The notes under the pieces were generated by a model. That model was given only the letters and a program-made list of their open reading frames with translations, searched no databases and had not been told where the DNA came from. The position numbers and the translations under genes are program-made. Source: Rhodobacteraceae bacterium MED-G08 (GTDB lineage Bacteria; Pseudomonadota; Alphaproteobacteria; Rhodobacterales; Rhodobacteraceae). From it: a DNA stretch of 64,000 bases. The stretch lies in assembly GCA_002457055.1 (NCBI GenBank), contig NTKT01000012.1, positions 1 to 64,000 on the forward strand. Direction: 5' to 3'. This document shows positions 59,317 to 64,000 of the stretch, in pieces (position 1 is the first letter of the stretch; the number at the start of each line of letters is the position of its first letter).

Positions 59317-59524
59317 CTGGGGCCAAAAAAGATTTACTCAATACTTGTTTCGATGATATTTTAGTATTCGCTTACTGCAAATATAGCAGGTTCCGTTATT
59401 TGATAGTACTATATTTTGTGTATGTGGGATAAATAACACAGCATAAGTCCATATAAATAAATAGAAATATCCTAAAAAGCACAGTTATGGTACTTTTAAT
59501 CAAAATATAAAAAGAGCAGGTATT

Positions 59525-59641
59525 ATGGAAAATTCATCAACACCATCTGTAATGGTATGGAGTGCCTTGCGTGTTTTGCTAGTTGCGCTAATATTTATTG
59601 CACCGGTTTTTCTAGCATTCTCAATATTTTTTTGGCTATAA
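59525..59641 (+). CDS. Very small membrane protein
   Basis: 38 aa: 'SSTPSVMVWSALRVLLVALIFIAPVFLAFSIFFWL', one strong membrane helix. AGCAGG lies just before the ATG. It lies ahead of a 318-base gap (59642-59959) in which I see no gene, only AT-rich sequence leading to the 59960 gene. Function unknown. Confidence 0.4.
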   Translation: MENSSTPSVMVWSALRVLLVALIFIAPVFLAFSIFFWL

Positions 59642-59959
59642 AATGTATCACGTCAAGCCAATGAAGTCGGGTTATGCCGACTGATACAAAATGCAAATTT
59701 AAGGTTTTGTACTCCACTAGAATAGTATTTTTTAAAACAGTACTAAGTTACTCAGTCCGTGGCACTAATCATTTGCACTGACTTTATAAGTTACCACCAA
59801 ATATTTTCTTGGCAGTTCTAAAAACCTTCATTAGCTTAGAGTGTACAAAGAAACATTGTAGGATCATCTTGGGAGTAAATTTTTAATATCAAGAAGTATC
59901 CATTAATTACAAACAAATTTGATAATTATTGCAGCATGTTTTGGGGAGAGTGAAATTTT

Positions 59960-61564
59960 ATGGGACTTATCTGGGGCCGTTTTTCTGCGTTATTTTATGT
60001 TTGGTTAATAAGTTTAGTCTTTATAGTTTCAGCACTCTATTTCTCTATATTCTTTTTTGTACCAGCATTCATAATCGGTTGTTTAGGATTGGTTGGCATA
60101 TATGATCGTCTACAAAAGAGAAGGGCAGTTCTTGCTAATTTTCCACTTCTAGGCAGACTTCGATTTATGATGGAAGCTATCCGTCCGGAGTTGAGACAGT
60201 ATTTCTGGGAGTCGGATAAAGATGAGCTTCCGTATTCTCGCAACCAAAGATCAATGGTTTATCAACGCTCTAAAAGTTTGCTTGCAGCTCGGCCGTTTGG
60301 GTCCGATGAAGATCATTACGCTGATGACTTTAATTGGCTAAATCACTCAATTACCCCATCACATATTGAAAGCGATGATTTCAGAATTGAAGTAGGAGAA
60401 GACCAAAAGCCTTACTCTATGTCCATACTAAATATTTCTGGTACTAGTTTTGGTTCGCTATCGCCGAAAGCTATCGAAGCCCTGTCTGCCGGAGCGAAAA
60501 AGGGCGGGTTTGCACACAATACAGGTGAAGGCTCGTTATCAAAATATCACCAAGCTGGAGGCGGTGATACAATCTGGCAGATATCTACCGGATATTTTGG
60601 CTGTCGTACGCCGGATGGCAAGTTTGATGCTAAGAAATTTTCGGACAGAGTAAAGCTTAATCAAGTAAAAATGATTGAGATTAAATTAAGCCAAGGGGCA
60701 AAGCCAGGACATGGGGGCATGCTTTTAGCGCCAAAAGTAACCCCAGAAATTGCTGAGGCAAGGGGAGTAGAAGCATTTAAGGACGTTATTTCGCCTCACA
60801 GGCATTCAGAGTTTTCCAATCCTCAAGAATTGTTGCTTTTTGTATCAAAACTTCGTGAACTATCCGGAGGAAAACCTGTTGGGATAAAATTATGCATAGG
60901 ACACCCATGGGAATTTATTGCAGTTGTAAAGGCAATGGTCCAGATGCAGATGTTTATAGATTTTGTCACAGTAGATGGCTCTGAGGGCGGAACAGGTGCT
61001 GCGCCAGCTGAATTTACAGATCACTTAGGGAGCCCGTTGCGAGACGCGATTGTTTTCGTTGATAATACATTAAGAGGTGCAGGTTTAAGGGGGAGGGTCA
61101 AAGTAGCCGGTTCTGGAAAAATAGTCAGTGCTTATGATATTGCAAGAGTATGTGCATTGGGGGCTGACTGGTGCAATATGGCTAGACCGTTCATGTTTTC
61201 GTTGGGTTGCATTCAGGCGAGAGATTGCTCGTCTGGGCACTGCCCAACGGGTATCGCCACTATGGATCCATCTCGATATGCTGCGGTAAGTGTATCAGAT
61301 AGATCTGAGCGTGTTTTTAACTTCCAAAAAAATACTCGAGAAGCTCTAAAAGAATTACTTGAAGCAACTGGACTTCATCATCCTAGTGAACTGACTAGAA
61401 GACATATAGTTAGACGCCTGTCAGCTAGCAAAATTAAACTTGCTGATCAAATTTATCCCAATGTTGAGGAGTCAGCACTACTAAATAATGGCCTTGTTAA
61501 AGATCCAAGGCTAAGCGTTTATTGGAATAGAATGGATAAATCATCTTTTTCACCGATAAATTAG
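59960..61564 (+). CDS. FMN-binding glutamate synthase family protein
   Basis: 534 aa. Two N-terminal membrane helices (about 12-34, 36-54) precede a large FMN-binding domain: 'ALSAGAKKGGFAHNTGEGSLSKYHQAGGGDTIWQISTGYFGCRTPDG', 'MIEIKLSQGAKPGHGGMLLAPKVTPEIAEARGV', 'FVTVDGSEGGTGAAPAEFTDHLGSPL', and a cysteine-rich loop 'LGCIQARDCSSGHCPTGIAT' (site of the [3Fe-4S] cluster in GltB). This is the archaeal-type/stand-alone GOGAT catalytic-domain family with a membrane anchor. Glutamate synthesis is not proven for anchored members. Monocistronic. Confidence 0.9.
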   Translation: MGLIWGRFSALFYVWLISLVFIVSALYFSIFFFVPAFIIGCLGLVGIYDRLQKRRAVLANFPLLGRLRFMMEAIRPELRQYFWESDKDELPYSRNQRSMVYQRSKSLLAARPFGSDEDHYADDFNWLNHSITPSHIESDDFRIEVGEDQKPYSMSILNISGTSFGSLSPKAIEALSAGAKKGGFAHNTGEGSLSKYHQAGGGDTIWQISTGYFGCRTPDGKFDAKKFSDRVKLNQVKMIEIKLSQGAKPGHGGMLLAPKVTPEIAEARGVEAFKDVISPHRHSEFSNPQELLLFVSKLRELSGGKPVGIKLCIGHPWEFIAVVKAMVQMQMFIDFVTVDGSEGGTGAAPAEFTDHLGSPLRDAIVFVDNTLRGAGLRGRVKVAGSGKIVSAYDIARVCALGADWCNMARPFMFSLGCIQARDCSSGHCPTGIATMDPSRYAAVSVSDRSERVFNFQKNTREALKELLEATGLHHPSELTRRHIVRRLSASKIKLADQIYPNVEESALLNNGLVKDPRLSVYWNRMDKSSFSPIN

Positions 61565-61681
61565 TGTAGTTTATTGCACCAATTTTCATATTAGTTTTAA
61601 ATGTTTAGAATGATACTTTACATATATGTTCGGTTGAAAATAAAAGTGTGAACTGGAAGCTTGAGTAATAGGTTCTGACCC

Positions 61682-61903
61682 GTGATTATTTTTAGATATT
61701 TTTCGGTAATACTTGTCAGTGTGATTTTTTTATCTGCGTGTGAAAAAATTAACAAAAAAAATATTGCTGAATATAAAGCCCTGTGTTCTGAGTATGGGCA
61801 CGCTCAAAACTCATCTCAATTTAGTAAATGTGTTAAAAGGCAAAATATTATTGCTAAATACGAAAATGAAAATTGGCTAATGCTTACTCTTGGACTTAAA
61901 TAG
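61682..61903 (+). CDS. Small lipoprotein
   Basis: 73 aa, GTG start. Signal 'MIIFRYFSVILVSVIFLSACEKINKK' with a lipobox (LSAC, Cys 20). The mature part has two further cysteines ('KALCSEYGHAQNSSQFSKCVKRQ'), perhaps a disulfide. A second exported-protein gene follows 86 bases on. Family not recognised. Confidence 0.6.
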   Translation: MIIFRYFSVILVSVIFLSACEKINKKNIAEYKALCSEYGHAQNSSQFSKCVKRQNIIAKYENENWLMLTLGLK

Positions 61904-61989
61904 CAGAAGTTATGATCTAATTTTCGGTATCATTATGCTATTTCTCAGATATAATCGAAGCTAGTATTATTTTATTTGGACTTCAGTTA

Positions 61990-62346
61990 ATGACCAAAAT
62001 CCTCAGTTTTTTTATCTTCATATTAACGTACTCTTTTTCTCTAGCTAATACAGCAAGTGATCTCCCCGGTGTTCAAAGTAAATTACAAAAAGAGGCTTCA
62101 TGTGAATTAGTTTCACGCTTAGCATTTCTAGCTGTAGAAAATTTTAGCAAAGACGTTGAGCTCGATCAGGTAAAAGAGTTACTTGATCCAGTATTACGTT
62201 CTGCAGTGGAGAGACTAGAAACCAATGCTCAAAAAAAGTTTGTTGAAACTGAATATGAGAGAATAATACTAGAAACTTATCTGACAAACGATTTAGCTCC
62301 AAAGTATTATGCTAAAAGGTATCTATCCTTATGCAACAAGTTTTGA
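61990..62346 (+). CDS. Exported hypothetical protein
   Basis: 118 aa with a signal peptide ('MTKILSFFIFILTYSFSLA'). The mature part is helical: 'SKLQKEASCELVSRLAFLAVENFSKDVELDQVKELLDPVLRSAVERLETNAQKKFVETEYERIILETYLTNDLAPKYYAKRYLSLCNKF', with two cysteines near the ends. Periplasmic. Not recognised. Confidence 0.6.
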   Translation: MTKILSFFIFILTYSFSLANTASDLPGVQSKLQKEASCELVSRLAFLAVENFSKDVELDQVKELLDPVLRSAVERLETNAQKKFVETEYERIILETYLTNDLAPKYYAKRYLSLCNKF

Positions 62347-62395
62347 CCCTACTATGAGCAAACATTAAAGTGTAAATTTATGTAAATTCAAGTGT

Positions 62396-62752
62396 CTAAA
62401 TTTTTGAGGGTTTCTTCAGGTTTTTCGAAATTATAGGTTCTTTTTTTATGGCAGAGTCGGGCTCTCTATTAATATTGTGGGGCGTGTCTTGATTGCGCGG
62501 AAATATTTCAGGTTGTTTTTTGCTTACGATTTCTACTTGAGGGGCTTCAGTTTTTTCTTTGTTAATTAATTTCTCTGCAGGAAGATTGCTGTTAAGGTTG
62601 AAGCTTAATATTTTATAGCAAGCGTAAATAGACCAAAGTAGCCCAAGCACGGCAACGCCTTTTAATAAAGGCTCCTGATAAAGATAAGAACATATAGCTG
62701 AAAGTGAACAGGTCAGTGCAGCGGCTATTAACTGTAATTGTCTCAGAAACAT
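62396..62752 (-). CDS. Small membrane protein with charged tail
   Basis: 118 aa: two helices (about 7-25, 30-48, the second 'LLKGVAVLGLLWSIYACYKIL') followed by a 65-residue proline- and lysine-rich tail ('KTEAPQVEIVSKKQPEIFPRNQDTPHNINREPDSAIKKEPIISKNLKKPSKI'). The tail looks disordered. Not recognised. Confidence 0.5.
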   Translation of the reverse strand: MFLRQLQLIAAALTCSLSAICSYLYQEPLLKGVAVLGLLWSIYACYKILSFNLNSNLPAEKLINKEKTEAPQVEIVSKKQPEIFPRNQDTPHNINREPDSAIKKEPIISKNLKKPSKI

Positions 62753-62878
62753 ATCAAAACACTAACACCTATAGTATCATAAAAACTCTATTTCGGTATG
62801 AAATTTTATTAAGAAAATCAATATAAATGTCTGCAAAAATAATTGAATTATAAAATGCTGAGTTGACATATTTGATGA

Positions 62879-63076
62879 TCAGGGGAGTAAATCCCAGTAG
62901 TTTTTGTCCCCCTCGGAGTACTCACCACAATGCCACTTCGGTAATATCTTGGGGAATTTTGCTAGGCTGCCGCTATTGATTATTGTTGGAGGATATTTAC
63001 GGCATTCGATAGACACATCATCGTGGTTATCTACTTCCATATGAGCAAATTGACATGTACCACACACTTTATCCAT
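62879..63076 (-). CDS. Cysteine-containing small protein
   Basis: 65 aa from the ATG at 63076 (GGGGA before it). 'DKVCGTCQFAHMEV' (C-x2-C), 'SIECRKYPPTI' and 'PKWHCGEYSEG' give four cysteines in a C-x2-C...C...C layout that could bind one zinc or iron. The 'CG-C--F' start and the last part resemble zinc-ribbon-like proteins of phages and small bacterial families. Soluble; function unknown. Confidence 0.6.
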   Translation of the reverse strand: MDKVCGTCQFAHMEVDNHDDVSIECRKYPPTIINSGSLAKFPKILPKWHCGEYSEGDKNYWDLLP

Positions 63077-63221
63077 TTTAGTCCCCTGCAAATAATTATG
63101 TGAATAAAAGCATTTAACTTAATTTAGTCAACCAATATCAAATATTATTAGACTGCTAATTTTTGTTCTTGAATTAATTAAGAGGCTAGATTTAGAGTAC
63201 AGCAACTCTGATATTAGTTAG

Positions 63222-63371
63222 TTACTTATTAAACTTTTCTTTGAATTTCGTATCGTACAATTTTATTGCCATGAGTTCTTCGGAAGATAATGAATATGGA
63301 TCTTTCTCAAATTGCTGTTTGAGAATTTTTATAGCCCAATATACCAAGTTATTTAATTCACTATTTTTCAT
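63222..63371 (-). CDS. Very small hypothetical protein
   Basis: 49 aa: 'MKNSELNNLVYWAIKILKQQFEKDPYSLSSEELMAIKLYDTKFKEKFNK', basic-acidic, helical. Ribosome site weak ('TTGTGATG' region). The coding-like composition and clean frame suggest a gene; no family recognised. Confidence 0.4.
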   Translation of the reverse strand: MKNSELNNLVYWAIKILKQQFEKDPYSLSSEELMAIKLYDTKFKEKFNK

Positions 63372-63529
63372 CACAATATAAACGACTTAGAATTTGAAAT
63401 TTTAGAGCTTCAAATTTCATCATAAGTAATTTTTAGTACAGTTAAGGCACTTTCTAAAAATAATTTTGTAAAATATTATCGATACCTTTCTTCTTAAATA
63501 AGACTAAACTTTTTAAGAAAAATACTTTT

Positions 63530-64000
63530 ATGGCATCAATTTTGCTCACTCATTTCATGTCGAAAATTACTTTTATATCAAGGCGTATGTTCGTATTGGC
63601 ACTTGGAGCATCAGGCGCTTGTCATGCTGCTAAACCCTTAATTGATTTTGATATGTCACATGGTGCTTTAATAGACTTTGATCAAAACGGTAGTCTATTT
63701 GGTAATCAGAAAAGTTTTAACTTATCGGAAGATCCATATAGTTTATTCGACGCGGAGCCAGATTTAACTGAAAATGAGGCAGCAAATAAATTTAAGAAAA
63801 GCAAGTTTTCCTATAAACCGAGGAAGGACTTTTTAATTAATCTCCATAATGTAAATAATAATGAGAAATTGTCACACATGGTTACCCGCTTTGATAGTGG
63901 CATTGGATATTACAATTCTAGACTGGATCATTTTTTTCGGGATTGGAGAGAAAATAAGTCAATCCCTATGGATTCAGAGGTTTTAAAAAATTTATTTAGC
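63530..64000 (+). CDS. DUF882 murein peptidase, Tat-exported (partial)
   Basis: 157 codons, open to the window end. N-terminal 'FISRRMFVLALGASGACHA' is a Tat-type signal (R-R-x-F-V). The mature part has a low-complexity stretch, then 'KDFLINLHNVNNNEKLSHMVTRFDSGIGYYNSRLDHFFRDWRENKSIPMDSEVLKNLF', matching the start of DUF882 (M15-like) domains ('L-N-H----E', 'L--FFRDWR', 'P-D---L'). These cut murein crosslinks in the periplasm. The catalytic part lies beyond the window. Confidence 0.8.
   Translation, partial: MASILLTHFMSKITFISRRMFVLALGASGACHAAKPLIDFDMSHGALIDFDQNGSLFGNQKSFNLSEDPYSLFDAEPDLTENEAANKFKKSKFSYKPRKDFLINLHNVNNNEKLSHMVTRFDSGIGYYNSRLDHFFRDWRENKSIPMDSEVLKNLFS

Noticed and set aside
671-59718. 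TTGTAC hexamers upstream of several small genes (671, 3998, 15720, 17049, 42057)
   Set aside because: By base composition about 40 are expected in the window on both strands, so only the two within the longer 45-base repeat are meaningful.
1-64000. CRISPR array, insertion sequence or prophage
   Set aside because: No regularly spaced repeats, transposase motifs or phage structural genes were recognised.

Overview
The window (about 37-38% GC by eye) reads as the chromosome of a low-GC marine alphaproteobacterium, most likely close to Rhodobacteraceae; this is an inference. Supporting signs are the F1-ATPase inhibitor zeta subunit (DUF1476), a DUF1127 protein, HemP, SbmA/BacA, TspO, a BLUF photoreceptor, class III cyclases with TPRs, an HAD protein of the 'GSIGT' type, and several TGATCC-N18 promoter-like sites resembling the RpoE (singlet-oxygen) type described in Rhodobacter. 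I see no integrase, transposase, prophage module or CRISPR array.

Layout. 1-21 kb: the 3' end of a tRNA (probably Arg), then many short mostly monocistronic genes. These are dominated by two small folds, the dimeric alpha/beta barrel (ABM-like) and the NTF2/SnoaL-like fold, with MAPEG-type and other small membrane proteins. Larger genes are malonyl-CoA decarboxylase, an NAPE-PLD-like metallo-hydrolase lipoprotein, a patatin-like phospholipase, an HAD protein lacking its catalytic aspartates, a GAF-protein cassette, an acetyltransferase and a fatty-acid-hydroxylase-family enzyme. Genes are decaying here: a DUF2905 gene and a peroxiredoxin-like gene each carry one in-frame stop, and two signal-peptide genes are truncated or frameshifted. 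The intergenic spaces hold paired repeats and candidate small RNAs.

21-29.5 kb: a minus-strand operon with a divergent LacI-type regulator and a perfect 22-bp palindrome between them. It encodes a sugar ABC transporter, a GH63 enzyme of the mannosyl/glucosylglycerate hydrolase type and a D-lyxose/D-mannose isomerase-like protein. The simplest reading is uptake of mannosylglycerate or a similar glycoside, hydrolysis, and conversion of mannose to fructose.

29.5-38.6 kb: an adenylate cyclase, then a polyamine-type ABC transporter (PotD-A-B-C order) followed by a GMC dehydrogenase, an enolase-superfamily enzyme and an FAD amine oxidase, apparently a catabolic operon for an amine or polyol-like compound.

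38.7-49.9 kb: DUF1127, a second GAF/small-partner cassette paralogous to the one at 12.6 kb, two transporters, BLUF, SbmA, a sulfatase, TPR proteins, an FKBP-rhodanese fusion and TspO. 50-53 kb: a cyclic-nucleotide cluster (CNB-domain protein, metallo-beta-lactamase-fold enzyme, and a divergent cyclase-TPR protein). 53-64 kb: transporters, an acetyltransferase, an L,D-transpeptidase, many small membrane or exported proteins, an FMN-binding glutamate-synthase-like protein, and the start of a Tat-exported DUF882 murein peptidase cut by the window end.

The most interesting undescribed candidates are: the duplicated GAF plus ~107-aa partner cassette; two paralogous small-RNA loci that each start just downstream of a TGATCC-type promoter; and the mannosylglycerate operon with its Ig-like (DUF11-type) insertion in the MalF-like permease. 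All functional names come from reading protein motifs, not from database searches.
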